Below are positions 1-11,256 of a stretch of 64,000 bases of DNA, one piece after another. The position numbers were made by a program, and so were the translations under genes. Positions within the stretch are counted from its first letter, which is position 1, and the number at the start of each line of letters is the position of its first letter. This DNA comes from Sphingomonas sp. 67-36 (GTDB taxonomy: Bacteria; Pseudomonadota; Alphaproteobacteria; Sphingomonadales; Sphingomonadaceae): the NCBI GenBank assembly GCA_001897375.1, contig MKSU01000026.1:16175-80174 (forward strand). Direction: 5' to 3'. The notes beneath the pieces were generated by a model that saw only the letters and a program-made list of their open reading frames with translations, was not told the origin of the DNA and did no database searches.

Positions 1-1
1 C

Positions 2-535
2 CTCGATCTCTACGAGGTGCGGATCGAGGGGCCGGACGGCGAGCCACTGCCGCCGGGCGAGGCGGGCGAGATCGTCATTCGCGGGCCGACCGTGATGCAG
101 GGTTACTGGAACCGCCCGGAGGAAACCGCCGCCGTGCTCAGCCCCGACGGCTGGCTGCGCACCGGCGACATCGGTTACGTCGATGACGAGAATTACCTGT
201 TCATCGTCGACCGCAAGAAGGACATGGTGATCTCCGGCGGCGAGAACATCTATTGCGCCGAGGTGGAGCGGGTGATGAGCCTGATCCCCGAGGTGATCGA
301 ATGCGCCGCCTTCGGCCTGCCCGACGAGCGGCTCGGCGAGCGGCTCGTCGCGGTGGTGATGGGCGAGGGGCTGGACGAGGATCGCGTCCGCCATCACGTC
401 GGCGAGCATCTCGCACGCTACAAGGCGCCGGTCCGCGTCGGCATTTCCCCCGTGACCCTGCCGCGCAACGGCCTCGGCAAGGTCGACAAGGCGCAACTCC
501 GTTCACTCTGGCCGCAGCTCGCGGGAGACCGATAA
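2..535 (+). CDS. Acyl-CoA ligase (AMP-forming), C-terminal part
   Basis: The frame is open at the left edge, so only the last 177 residues are present. They match the C-terminal half of ANL-superfamily acyl-CoA synthetases: the TGDIGYVDDENY segment with the conserved Asp before the hinge, the hinge and following loop (DRKKDMVISGGENIY), and the C-terminal LPRNGLGKVDK, whose Lys makes the acyl-adenylate. Such enzymes activate a carboxylic acid to its CoA thioester in the cytoplasm. The next gene starts one base after the stop, so it heads or sits inside the operon running to about 3987. The substrate cannot be read; a polycyclic or side-chain acid would suit the neighbours. Confidence 0.93.
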   Translation, partial: LDLYEVRIEGPDGEPLPPGEAGEIVIRGPTVMQGYWNRPEETAAVLSPDGWLRTGDIGYVDDENYLFIVDRKKDMVISGGENIYCAEVERVMSLIPEVIECAAFGLPDERLGERLVAVVMGEGLDEDRVRHHVGEHLARYKAPVRVGISPVTLPRNGLGKVDKAQLRSLWPQLAGDR

Positions 536-536
536 C

Positions 537-1409
537 ATGCCCATGCCCAAGGATATCAAGATCGTCGACTGTATGCTCGGCATCCCCCACGCGGAGGATC
601 GCGGCGACTGGTACGACAGCTTCCGCCCGCTGCTGAAGGATGCGCAGTCGCGCGAACAGTTCGCGATGCCCGCGCAATATATGTTCAAGGACATCCCGGA
701 GACCGGCAAGGTCGACGATTTCGTCAAATGGACGGTCGACCAGATGGACCGTTTCAACATCGAGAAGGCGCTGGTCGGCTGGAACGACAACGACACCTCG
801 CGCCGCGCCAAGGAACGCTATCCCGATCGCTTCTTCTTCGACCTGCCGTGCAATCCCAATAACGGCGTGGACGAGGTGCGGCGGATCAAGCGCATCCATC
901 AGGAGGTGGGCCTGTCCGCGATCAGCGTCTTCCCGTCGGGCACGCTGCCGCAGGTGGCGATCAACCACAAATATATGTTCCCGCTCTACACCTGCGCGGC
1001 GGAACTGGGCATTCCGATCCTGCTCAACGCCGGTATCCCCGGCCCGCGCATCCCGATGGAGACGCAGAAGGTCGAGCATCTCGACGAGGTGTGCTGGTTC
1101 TTCCCCGATCTCAAGGTGGTGATGCGCCACGGCGCGGAGCCGTGGGAGGCATTGGCGGTGAAGCTGATGCTGAAATGGCCGAACCTCTATTATTCGACCA
1201 GCGCCTTCGCGCCGAAACACTATCCGAAGGCGATCATCGATTACGCCAACACGCGCGGCGCCGACAAGATCATCTACGCCGGATACTTCCCGATGGGGAT
1301 GAGCCTCGACCGCATCTTCGCCGATATGCCGAACGTGCCGTTCAAGGACGAGGTGTGGCCGAAATTCCTGCGTGAGAACGCGATCAAGGTCTTTGGTTTG
1401 GGAGAATGA
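537..1409 (+). CDS. Amidohydrolase-2 family protein (metal-dependent hydrolase/decarboxylase)
   Basis: 290 residues with the layout of the amidohydrolase-2 (PF04909) TIM-barrel family: an N-terminal IVDCMLGIPH in place of the usual DxHxH, a central GIPILLNAGIPG strand, VVMRHGAEPW near residue 190, and a C-terminal DKIIYAGYFPMG in place of the usual GTDYP metal-Asp segment. The standard metal ligands are thus partly replaced, which makes hydrolase activity uncertain; a decarboxylase or hydratase role is possible. GGGAGA lies 8 bases before the ATG. The stop overlaps an ATG (ATGA) at the start of the Rieske gene, implying translational coupling in one operon. Confidence 0.8.
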   Translation: MPMPKDIKIVDCMLGIPHAEDRGDWYDSFRPLLKDAQSREQFAMPAQYMFKDIPETGKVDDFVKWTVDQMDRFNIEKALVGWNDNDTSRRAKERYPDRFFFDLPCNPNNGVDEVRRIKRIHQEVGLSAISVFPSGTLPQVAINHKYMFPLYTCAAELGIPILLNAGIPGPRIPMETQKVEHLDEVCWFFPDLKVVMRHGAEPWEALAVKLMLKWPNLYYSTSAFAPKHYPKAIIDYANTRGADKIIYAGYFPMGMSLDRIFADMPNVPFKDEVWPKFLRENAIKVFGLGE

Positions 1410-1411
1410 CG

Positions 1412-2551
1412 ATGTCCGATACCGAAAAGGAAAAGAGCGCCCCCGTCGATGCGCGCGTCCCTCCTGTCGCGGTGTGGCAGGTGCTGGAGAAGCTGAAGGG
1501 CCAGGACCTGATCGACTGGCGCGTGGCGGAGGTGAAGAACCGCCCGTCGGTCAAGGAGCGCAACCTCGACATGGGGTTCCCGTTCGGCTGGTATCCGGTG
1601 ATGCTGTCGAGCGAGCTGGAAGCGGGCGTGGTCAAGCCGCTGCGCTATTTCTCGACCGATCTCGCGATCTGGCGCGGGATGGACGGCCGGGTGCGGATGC
1701 TCGACGCTTATTGCAAGCATCTCGGCGCGCATCTCGGCCATGGCGGGCGGGTGAGCGGCAATCTGATCGAATGCCCGTTCCACGCCTGGCGCTATGATGG
1801 CGAGGAAGGCGTGGTGAAGGAGATCCCCTATGCCCGCGCGATCCCGCCGCAGGTGAAGCGCAAGTGCACGCGCACCTGGCATGTCGAGGAAGCCAACCGC
1901 TGGATCTGGATGTGGTATCACCCGCAGGACGTCGCGCCCTTGTGGGAGGTGGTCGAGCTTCCCGAGGCGAGCGATCCCGAGTGGACCGATTTCGAGGTCT
2001 ATGAATGGAACGTCTGGGGCAGCCTCCAGAACATGGCCGAGAACGGCGTCGATTTCGCGCACTTCCAGTTCATCCACGGCACCGCCAACATGCCCAAGGC
2101 CGAGATGCGCTGGAGCGACTGGGGGCGCGGCGCCGACGTCCGCGCCAGGATGGGCACGCCGCAGGGTGAGGTCGACGGCTGCATCTCGTTCGACACGGTC
2201 GGTCCGGGCCAGAACTGGACGCGCTTCACCGGCATTTCGGAGACGCTGCTGGTCGCCTGCCTTACCCCGGTGGAGCAGGACCATATCCACGCGCGCTTCT
2301 GCTTCACCCAGCCCAAGGCGCAGGCGGAAGGGCCGATGGGCGGGCTTGCCCGCGCGATGATCAAGGATATCTGCAAGCAGTTCGATCAGGACAAGGTGGT
2401 GTGGGACCGGCAACGGTTCGAGCCGAACCCGATCATCTGCGACGGCGATGGCCCGATCCCGCAATTCCGGCGTCACTACAGCCGCTTCTACGCCAAGCCC
2501 GATGGCGGCCCGGAGGGGGGCAAGGTCGAGCCGCTGAAGGTGGCGAGCTGA
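1412..2551 (+). CDS. Rieske non-haem iron oxygenase, KshA/DAF-36 (cholesterol 7-desaturase) type
   Basis: 379 residues. The [2Fe-2S] centre ligands are visible as C101/H103 (AYCKHLGAH) and C121/H124 (ECPFHAW), and the mononuclear iron site as D214, H217 and H222 (GVDFAHFQFIHGT). The C-terminal part has the QDKVVW ... GDGPIPQFRRHYSRFY pattern that I associate with the KshA (3-ketosteroid 9-alpha-hydroxylase) and DAF-36/Neverland steroid oxygenases. Electrons would have to come from a reductase that is not in the window. An ATG at 1406 is in frame, but GGGAG at 1400 is better spaced for 1412. It follows the amidohydrolase and overlaps the amidase by one base. Hydroxylation of a steroid-like ring is inference. 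Confidence 0.9.
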   Translation: MSDTEKEKSAPVDARVPPVAVWQVLEKLKGQDLIDWRVAEVKNRPSVKERNLDMGFPFGWYPVMLSSELEAGVVKPLRYFSTDLAIWRGMDGRVRMLDAYCKHLGAHLGHGGRVSGNLIECPFHAWRYDGEEGVVKEIPYARAIPPQVKRKCTRTWHVEEANRWIWMWYHPQDVAPLWEVVELPEASDPEWTDFEVYEWNVWGSLQNMAENGVDFAHFQFIHGTANMPKAEMRWSDWGRGADVRARMGTPQGEVDGCISFDTVGPGQNWTRFTGISETLLVACLTPVEQDHIHARFCFTQPKAQAEGPMGGLARAMIKDICKQFDQDKVVWDRQRFEPNPIICDGDGPIPQFRRHYSRFYAKPDGGPEGGKVEPLKVAS

Positions 2552-3987
2552 TGGCGCATGCGGCGGAGCGGCTGCTGGACGAGCAGGACGCGCTTGGCCT
2601 CGCGTCACTGGTGAAGGCCGGGGAGGTTTCCCCGGCCGAGCTGCTGGAGGCCGCGATCGACCGCGCGGAGGCGCGCAATCCGCAGTTCAACTTCATGGCG
2701 CAGCGGCACTACGAATACGCCCGCGCCACGGTGGCGCGCGGCGTGCCGGACGGGCCGCTGGCGGGCGTGCCGTGGCTGCTCAAGGACCTCAACACCTATA
2801 TCGCGGGCGAGCTGACCGAGAACGGCAGCCGCCTCTATCGCGGCAATCGCGCGACGCAGACATCGGAGCTGGTGCGCCGCATCGAGCGCGCCGGGATGGT
2901 GATCTTCGGCAAGACCACCACGCCGGAGTTCGGCCTGACCGGCACGACCGAATCCGCCCTGTGCGGCGTGACGCGCAATCCGTGGAGCCCCGAGCATATC
3001 GCCGGCGGCTCGTCGGGCGGCGCGGCGGCGGCGGTGGCGGCGGGCGTGGTCCCGGCGGCGCATGCGACCGACGGTGGTGGTTCGATCCGCATCCCCGCAT
3101 CGTGCTGCGGGCTGTTCGGATTGAAGCCCAGCCGGGGCCGCGTGCCGATGGGGCCGGCGCGCACCGAAGGGTGGGGCGGCCTCTCCGCGCACCATGCGGT
3201 GACGCGCAGCGTGCGCGATTCCGCCGCGATCCTCGACGCCACGCACGGCATCGAACCGGGATCGCGCTACGGCGCGCCGGCGCCGGCGGAAACCTTCCTC
3301 TCGCAGGTGGGGCGCGATCCGGACCGGCTGCGCATCGCGCTGACGACCACGGCGCCCTCCGGCACGCCGGTCGATCCCGAATGCGTCGAGGCGACGCGCG
3401 CCGCCGCGCGATTGTGCGAGAGCCTCGGCCATATCGTCGAGGAGGTGACGCCGCCGATCGACGCCGCCGCCTACGGGCAAGCCTCGTTCGTGCTGATCGC
3501 GGCCTCGGTCGCCGCCGATTGCGAGCAGCGCGCCGCCGCGCTCGGCAAGGCGCTGGACACCGATCTGGTGGAGCCGATGACCCTCGGCTTCATCGATTAC
3601 GGCAGGAACGCCAGCGGGATGGATTTCGCCCGCGCCAATGCGACGGTGCAGGAGATCGCGGTGAAGCTGGCGGGCTTCATGACGGATTACGACGTGATCC
3701 TGTCCCCGACGATCGGCACCCTGCCGCTGGAGATCGGCGCGATCAGCCTGACGCCGACCACCGATTTCGAGACATGGGGCAGGGTGGCGAGCACCTTCGC
3801 CGCCTTCACCGGCGTCTATAACGGCACCGGCCAGCCGAGCATGTCCGTGCCGCTCGGCATGTCGGCCGGCGGGCTGCCGGTCGGGGTGATGTTCACCGCG
3901 CGCTATGCGGAGGAGGCGCTGCTGTTCCGCCTTGCCGCGCAACTCGAGCAGGCCGCGCCCTGGGCAGGCCGCCGCGCGCCTGCATGA
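2551..3987 (+). CDS. Amidase (amidase-signature family)
   Basis: 478 residues with the amidase-signature core: the catalytic Lys in PWLLKDLN, the cis-Ser in AGGSSGGAAAAVAAG and the nucleophile Ser in DGGGSIRIPAS, followed by GLFGLKPSRGRVP. These enzymes hydrolyse a carboxamide to acid plus amine. The ATG shares one base with the Rieske stop (TGATG), so the two are probably co-translated. A larger upstream extension of the same frame is only the Rieske gene read out of phase. The amidase in this operon suggests a substrate with an amide bond, or an amide intermediate; which one cannot be decided from sequence. Confidence 0.92.
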   Translation: MAHAAERLLDEQDALGLASLVKAGEVSPAELLEAAIDRAEARNPQFNFMAQRHYEYARATVARGVPDGPLAGVPWLLKDLNTYIAGELTENGSRLYRGNRATQTSELVRRIERAGMVIFGKTTTPEFGLTGTTESALCGVTRNPWSPEHIAGGSSGGAAAAVAAGVVPAAHATDGGGSIRIPASCCGLFGLKPSRGRVPMGPARTEGWGGLSAHHAVTRSVRDSAAILDATHGIEPGSRYGAPAPAETFLSQVGRDPDRLRIALTTTAPSGTPVDPECVEATRAAARLCESLGHIVEEVTPPIDAAAYGQASFVLIAASVAADCEQRAAALGKALDTDLVEPMTLGFIDYGRNASGMDFARANATVQEIAVKLAGFMTDYDVILSPTIGTLPLEIGAISLTPTTDFETWGRVASTFAAFTGVYNGTGQPSMSVPLGMSAGGLPVGVMFTARYAEEALLFRLAAQLEQAAPWAGRRAPA

Positions 3988-4080
3988 GCGAAGGGCGCCC
4001 ATGGTTCCAAAAAGCGGAAATTGCTTTTCTCTCAGCGGGTATGGAACGCAACTGAAGCAAAAATACCATAACACGCTTCC

Positions 4081-4116
4081 ATTTTCGTAATTCATATTGA
4101 CATTGATTACGCAAAT
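4081..4116. promoter_or_regulatory. Wide inverted-repeat operator, site 1 (upstream of TonB receptor)
   Basis: Arms ATTTTCGTAAT (4081-4091) and ATTACGCAAAT (4106-4116) are inverted repeats matching at 10 of 11 positions, with a 14-bp spacer. The CG steps are at 4086 and 4110, 24 bp apart. A TTGACA that could serve as a -35 box sits in the spacer at 4097-4102. The same geometry recurs at five other promoters in the window. Confidence 0.7.
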
Positions 4117-4176
4117 CGAGAAAGTGCGCGCCGATCAATGGCGCGGCTGGCTCGCGCGTTGCCTAGGAGAGAAAAG

Positions 4177-6732
<2,556 letters not shown>

Positions 6733-6742
6733 GAGTAGGCCA

Positions 6743-6787
6743 GGGGCGCGATCCGCCGATCCCTCACGGATCGCGCCCCGTTTTCTT
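6743..6787 (+). terminator. Rho-independent terminator after TonB receptor
   Basis: A perfect 13-bp stem (GGGGCGCGATCCG at 6743-6755 with its complement at 6767-6779), an 11-nt loop and the tail GTTTTCTT. The next gene's ribosome-binding site begins right after the T tract, so read-through may be regulated. Confidence 0.85.
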
Positions 6788-6802
6788 GAAGGCATGACAA
6801 CG

Positions 6803-7561
6803 ATGCGCGGATTGACGGGCAAGGTCGGTATCGTCGCCGGTGGCGGGCGCGGGATCGGCGCGGCGACGGCGCGACGGCTCGGCGCGGAGGGCGCATCGGT
6901 CGTGGTCGGCGATATCGCCGGCGAATGGGCGGAGGAAGTGGCCGCCGATATCCGCGCGCGGGGCGGCAAGGCGATCGGCATGGCGCTCGACGGCACCTCG
7001 CCGGAATCGCAAGCCGCGATCGTGGCGGCGGCGCTTGCCGAATTCGGCGGGCTGGATTTCTATCACTCCAATCTCGCCGGCGGGACGCAGGGCGACGTCG
7101 ATGCGCTCGATTGCCCGCTGGAGGTGTTCGACAAATCGGTCGCGATCAATTCCCGAAGCCACCTGATCGCGACGCAGGCGGCGCTGCCGGCGCTGCTGGA
7201 GCGCGGCGGCGGCGCGATGATCTACACCTCGTCGGGCGCGGCATCGGGCGGAAGCGCCTGGCAGGTCGCCTATCCGATGACCAAGAACAGCATCCATGCG
7301 CTCGCGCGGCACGTCGCTTCGCGCTGGGGCAAGCAGGGCATCCGTGCCAATGTGATCTGCCCCGGCGTGGTGCTGACCGAAGCGGTCAAGGAGCATATGA
7401 CCGAGGAGCAGGTGCAGCAAAGCCATCGCCGCGTGCCCCATCCACGGCTCGGCAAGCCGGACGATATTGCGGCGGCTGTGGCGTTTCTCGCATCGGAGGA
7501 CGGCGAATGGGTGAACGGGCAGGTATGGCACGTCAACGGCGGGATGCAGATGCGCGACTGA
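6803..7561 (+). CDS. Short-chain dehydrogenase/reductase (SDR)
   Basis: 252 residues of a classical SDR: the nucleotide motif GGGRGIGAA near residue 12, a Ser in IYTSSGAASGG, and the catalytic YPMTK. It should oxidise or reduce a secondary alcohol/ketone with NAD(P). ATG 6803 is preferred over 6794 because GAAGG (6788-6792) lies 10 bases before it. The end overlaps the MFS gene by 37 bp. The usual NNAG motif is SNLAGG here, a modest deviation. The substrate is unknown; one of nine SDRs in the block. Confidence 0.9.
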   Translation: MRGLTGKVGIVAGGGRGIGAATARRLGAEGASVVVGDIAGEWAEEVAADIRARGGKAIGMALDGTSPESQAAIVAAALAEFGGLDFYHSNLAGGTQGDVDALDCPLEVFDKSVAINSRSHLIATQAALPALLERGGGAMIYTSSGAASGGSAWQVAYPMTKNSIHALARHVASRWGKQGIRANVICPGVVLTEAVKEHMTEEQVQQSHRRVPHPRLGKPDDIAAAVAFLASEDGEWVNGQVWHVNGGMQMRD

Positions 7562-8832
7562 CGGGCACCGCGCCCGCGCGCCGGCTCAGCAACAAATGGG
7601 TCGTGCTGTTCCTGTTGCTGGGCATCGGCCTGTTCAATCAGGGCGACCGGTTCCTGCTCGCCGGGCTGGTCGAGCCGATCAAGGCGGAATTCAGGGTCGG
7701 CGACGGCTTCATGGGGCTGCTCATGGGGCCGGCGTTCGCCTTGCTCTATTCGCTGCTGGCGATCCCGATCGCGCGCGCGGCGGATCGCATGTCGCGGATC
7801 GTCATCATCGTCGTCGGCTGCATGGTGTGGAGCGCGTTCACCGCCGCTTCCGGGCTGGCGCAGGGGCCGTGGACGCTCGCCGGCGCGCGCGTCGGCGTGG
7901 GGATCGGCGAGGCGGCGTTCCAGGCGCCGGCCTACGCGCTGATCGCCGCCTATTTCGTGCCGGAGCAGCGCGGCCGCGCCTTCGCGATCATGGGGCTGAA
8001 CACCTATATCGGGCAGACCCTGGGCTATGTCGCCGGTCCGGCGCTCGCGGCGAACGCGACCTGGCGCTATCCCTTCCTCGTGATGGGGGCGAGCGGACTC
8101 GTCATCGGGCTGATCGCGCTGCTGCTGATCCGCGAGCCGCGCCACCGCATCGTCCATAGCGAGGCGCCGCCGCCCCGGCTGTCGGCGCTCGCCGCGCAGC
8201 TCGTCGGCATAGCGAGCTATCGCGCGATGATGGCGGGGATGGCGCTCGGCGTATTGTCCGGGCTGTCGTTCGGCCTGTGGGGGCCGACCCTGTTCGCGCG
8301 CGCCTATGCCATGCCGATCAAGGAGGCGAGCACGCTGTTCGGGCTGGCGTTCGGCATCGCCGGGCTGGTCGGCATGTTGTCCTTCGGGGCGATCGCGGAC
8401 CGCTCCTCGAAGCGCGATCCCACCGCGCCGCTCCGCCTGGCCGCGCTCGCGCTGGCGGCGGCGACCGCACTGATCGTGATCGTCACCTGGACGCCCGGGC
8501 TGGGCGTCGCGCGCTGGCTGGCGGTGCCGTGCGGGTTGCTCGGCGGCGGCTGGTCGGTCGGCGTGGTGGTGGCGCTCCAGAACCTGTTGCCGGATCGCAT
8601 CCGCGCGACCGGCACGGCGCTGGGGATGCTGGCGGTCAACCTGCTCGGCGCGGTCGGCGGGCCGTGGCTCGCGGGGGCGCTCAGCGATGCGGTGGGCGGC
8701 GATCCGACGCACAGCCTCAGGATCGGGCTGAGCATCGTGATGCCGCTGGGCTTCGTCGGTGCGTGGCTGATCTGGCGCTCGCGCCGCTCGCTCGTCGCCG
8801 ATCGCGAAAGACTCGTGGAACTGGACGGCTGA
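7525..8832 (+). CDS. MFS transporter (spinster-like, 12 TM)
   Basis: 435 residues with about 12 hydrophobic segments. The first is NKWVVLFLLLGIGLFNQGDR, and the loop AIPIARAADRMSR between TM2 and TM3 is the MFS motif A region. The DR...L.GLVEPIKAEF pattern after TM1 resembles the spinster-like branch common next to catabolic genes. It would move the substrate or a product across the inner membrane, complementing the TonB receptor. The ATG at 7525 lies within the SDR gene; an in-frame ATG at 7507 is an alternative and the ribosome-binding site is weak, so translation is probably coupled. Confidence 0.9.
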   Translation: MARQRRDADARLTGTAPARRLSNKWVVLFLLLGIGLFNQGDRFLLAGLVEPIKAEFRVGDGFMGLLMGPAFALLYSLLAIPIARAADRMSRIVIIVVGCMVWSAFTAASGLAQGPWTLAGARVGVGIGEAAFQAPAYALIAAYFVPEQRGRAFAIMGLNTYIGQTLGYVAGPALAANATWRYPFLVMGASGLVIGLIALLLIREPRHRIVHSEAPPPRLSALAAQLVGIASYRAMMAGMALGVLSGLSFGLWGPTLFARAYAMPIKEASTLFGLAFGIAGLVGMLSFGAIADRSSKRDPTAPLRLAALALAAATALIVIVTWTPGLGVARWLAVPCGLLGGGWSVGVVVALQNLLPDRIRATGTALGMLAVNLLGAVGGPWLAGALSDAVGGDPTHSLRIGLSIVMPLGFVGAWLIWRSRRSLVADRERLVELDG

Positions 8833-9027
8833 GACGGCGTGCGGCGCGACCGCCATCCGCGCCGCCCCGACGACGCTTCGCCGCGCGCCGGCCCCCGACC
8901 TTTCGTTTGCGCGGCGAATTGTGCACCGCCGGGCGCGACCGTGGCCGCCCGGCGCTTGACCGGCGCGATGCTTGACCCGAAACACCGGAAGGCCGCAGGA
9001 GACGGCAATGGCTTGGAAAGGGGATTG

Positions 9028-9507
9028 ATGGCGAATTCGGTCGCGATCGATGACGTCGATCGCAATATCGTTGAGCTGCTGCGTGAAAACGGGCGCTGCA
9101 CCAACCAGCAGATCGCCGACAGCCTCGGGCTGACCGCCGCGACCGTCTCCTCGCGGATCCGGCGGATGGAGGAGGCGAACCTCCTGCGAGTCGTCGCGGT
9201 CTCCGATTTCGCGGCGCACGGCTATAACCTGCTGATGGAGGTCGCGATCGAGGTGGACGGCCGCCCCGCCTCCGATGTCGCCGCCGAGCTGGCCGAATTC
9301 CCCGAAGTGTTCGCCGCGCATCTCGTCTCCGGGCGCTACGACATCGACATCCTCGTCGCGTTGCGCGAGTTCGACGACCTGCCGCATCTGCTGCTGGAAA
9401 AATTCTCGCAGATCAGCGGCATCCGTTCGATGGTGCCCGCGATCGCAGTCGACGTGGTGAAATACCAGTTCGACGTTGCCCCCATCGAGGAGCGCGTGTC
9501 ACGATGA
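9028..9507 (+). CDS. Lrp/AsnC-family regulator, first of pair 1
   Basis: 159 residues: an N-terminal winged HTH (DDVDRNIVELLRENGRCTNQ, then IADSLGLTAATVSSRIRRM) and a C-terminal alpha-beta RAM-type effector domain (LVSGRYDIDILVAL). GGAAAGGGG precedes the ATG at 9028. The stop overlaps the next regulator's ATG by four bases, so the two are made together. Lrp/AsnC proteins bind DNA as dimers to octamers and sense small molecules, often amino acids or aromatic acids. The 195 bases upstream show no copy of the 24-bp-spaced inverted repeat. Confidence 0.93.
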   Translation: MANSVAIDDVDRNIVELLRENGRCTNQQIADSLGLTAATVSSRIRRMEEANLLRVVAVSDFAAHGYNLLMEVAIEVDGRPASDVAAELAEFPEVFAAHLVSGRYDIDILVALREFDDLPHLLLEKFSQISGIRSMVPAIAVDVVKYQFDVAPIEERVSR

Positions 9508-10004
9508 CCCTGCCCCAGTTGGATGACCTCGATCGCAAGCTGATCGACCTGCTGTCGCGCGACGCCCGCGTCAGCAACCGCAAGATCGCCGCCGATCTCG
9601 GCGTGACCGAAGGCACCGTGCGCGGCCGGATCAAACGGTTGCAGCAGGACAATCTGATCGCCTTCACCGCGATCACCAGCTTCGATCTGGTAGAGACCAC
9701 CAAGCTCGCCTTCATCGCCATTCAGGCCGATGTGATGAACGTGCGCGAGATCGCGCGGAACATCGCCGACCTGCCGCAGGTGAGCAGCGTGATGATCGTG
9801 ATGGGGCGGTTCAACGTCCTCGCCATCTGCCTCTTCAGCGAGCTGGACCGGCTGTACGAGGTGGCGTCCGACCTGATCCTCAGCATGCCCGGCGTCCACC
9901 ATGTCGAAACCTCGATCGCGGTGCGCACGGTGAAATATGATCCGCGCATCGTGCGCATCACCAATGGCGCCCCGGTGGGAGAGCTTTCCCTGCCTGATGC
10001 GTAG
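9504..10004 (+). CDS. Lrp/AsnC-family regulator, second of pair 1
   Basis: 166 residues with the same HTH-plus-effector layout (LDDLDRKLIDLLSRDARVSN, then IAADLGVTEGTVRGRIKRLQ, and VMIVMGRFNVLAICLF in the effector domain). It starts on the ATGA shared with the first regulator. It is clearly divergent from its partner, so this is an old or heteromeric pair rather than a fresh duplication. The stop codon lies inside the left arm of an inverted repeat (site 2) that precedes the Rieske gene at 10134, making autoregulation or direct control of the downstream genes a natural hypothesis. Confidence 0.93.
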   Translation: MTLPQLDDLDRKLIDLLSRDARVSNRKIAADLGVTEGTVRGRIKRLQQDNLIAFTAITSFDLVETTKLAFIAIQADVMNVREIARNIADLPQVSSVMIVMGRFNVLAICLFSELDRLYEVASDLILSMPGVHHVETSIAVRTVKYDPRIVRITNGAPVGELSLPDA

Positions 10005-10030
10005 GCATGATCTGATCGCATTACGCAAAT
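9995..10030. promoter_or_regulatory. Wide inverted-repeat operator, site 2 (upstream of second Rieske gene)
   Basis: The right arm ATTACGCAAAT (10020-10030) is identical to that of site 1. The left arm keeps only the core TGCGTA (9998-10003), because it overlaps the AsnC stop codon. The CG steps at 10000 and 10024 are again 24 bp apart. Confidence 0.6.
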
Positions 10031-10133
10031 TGATCGTATTGTCGGATAATCTCCGCTGATCGCGGCGTGTCTATTGCCTTTTTCCTGCGCTATGGAGTAA
10101 GCATGGCGGCAACAGGAGCACAGGAGAGGGCAG

Positions 10134-11213
10134 ATGGCTACCACGGCCGAATACCGCCTCGGCGAGTTCACGTTCCCGCGAGGCTGGTTCATGGTTGCGA
10201 CGTCGGAGGAAGTCACCGGCGTGCCGGCGGGCGTCCGCTATTTCGGCGAGGACTGGGTGCTGTATCGCGGCCAGTCCGGCCGGGCCTATATGGTCGAGGC
10301 CTATTGCCCGCACATGGGCACGCATCTGGCGAACAACCACACCAGCTATATCGTCAAGGACAAGGAACACGTCGAAGGCGAATCGATCCGCTGCCCCTAT
10401 CACGGCTGGCGCTTCGGGCCGGACGGCAAGTGCGATGAGATTCCCTATTCTCCCGCGGCGATTCCCAAGGCGGCCTGCCTCAAGTCGTGGAAGCTGGTGG
10501 AGCGCGCCGGTTGCATCTGGACGTGGTATGATCCCGAAGGCGGCGAGCCGGATTACGATCTGCCCGCGTTCGAGAATTACGGGGCGCCGGGCTGGGTGAA
10601 CTGGAACGTGCGGGCGCTGGGCGAGCTGGCTTCGCACCCGCAGGAGATCGTCGACAACATGGCGGACAAGGCGCACCTCGGCCCGGTCCACGGCTCGATC
10701 GACATGGTGCTGTTCGAGAACGAGTTCGACGGCGTCACCTGCCGCCAGATCCTCACCGCCGGGCACAAGACGCTGGCGGGCGACGGCAGCGAGCCGATGA
10801 CCAACGATACCTGGTACGCCGGCCCCGGCATCCTGCAATCGGTGATGATCGGCGAATATCCCTCGCACATGCTGATCGCCCACACGCCGGTCGACGATGG
10901 CGTGGTGAAGGTGTGGTACGGCCTGCTGGTGAAGGCGCCGAACGACGTGCCGACCGAGGCGGATCGCGCGGTTGCCGCCGGCTATGAGCAGGCGGGGGTC
11001 GACGCCTTCGCGCAGGATTTCGAGATCTGGGGCAACAAGCGCGCCTGCATCCACCCGATGATGGTGCAGGGCGACGGCCCGTTCCACAAGGTCCGCATCT
11101 GGTACAAGCAATTCTACAATCCGCGTGAGCGGGCAGGCGAGTTCCAGAGCCGTGTCAACGGCCGGATGGTCACGAAGGGCACGCAGCAGGATCCGTGGAC
11201 GGAGGCCGCATAG
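10134..11213 (+). CDS. Rieske non-haem iron oxygenase, KshA-like
   Basis: 359 residues. Rieske ligands C58/H60 (AYCPHMGTH) and C87/H90 (RCPYHGW) and the iron facial triad D178, H181, H186 ([14 protein letters not shown]) are all present. The C-terminal FAQDFEIW ... [16 protein letters not shown] matches the KshA-type ending. It is only distantly similar to the Rieske protein at 1412, so two different ring positions or substrates are likely. No ferredoxin or reductase gene is nearby, so electron transfer must come from elsewhere. The ATG follows CAGGAGAGGGCAG. It leads a unit with the Old Yellow Enzyme and RibB genes. Confidence 0.92.
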   Translation: MATTAEYRLGEFTFPRGWFMVATSEEVTGVPAGVRYFGEDWVLYRGQSGRAYMVEAYCPHMGTHLANNHTSYIVKDKEHVEGESIRCPYHGWRFGPDGKCDEIPYSPAAIPKAACLKSWKLVERAGCIWTWYDPEGGEPDYDLPAFENYGAPGWVNWNVRALGELASHPQEIVDNMADKAHLGPVHGSIDMVLFENEFDGVTCRQILTAGHKTLAGDGSEPMTNDTWYAGPGILQSVMIGEYPSHMLIAHTPVDDGVVKVWYGLLVKAPNDVPTEADRAVAAGYEQAGVDAFAQDFEIWGNKRACIHPMMVQGDGPFHKVRIWYKQFYNPRERAGEFQSRVNGRMVTKGTQQDPWTEAA

Positions 11214-11256
11214 GGCGGCTTTCGGGCTGGCGCAGCAAGAGCAGGGTATTCGGATA

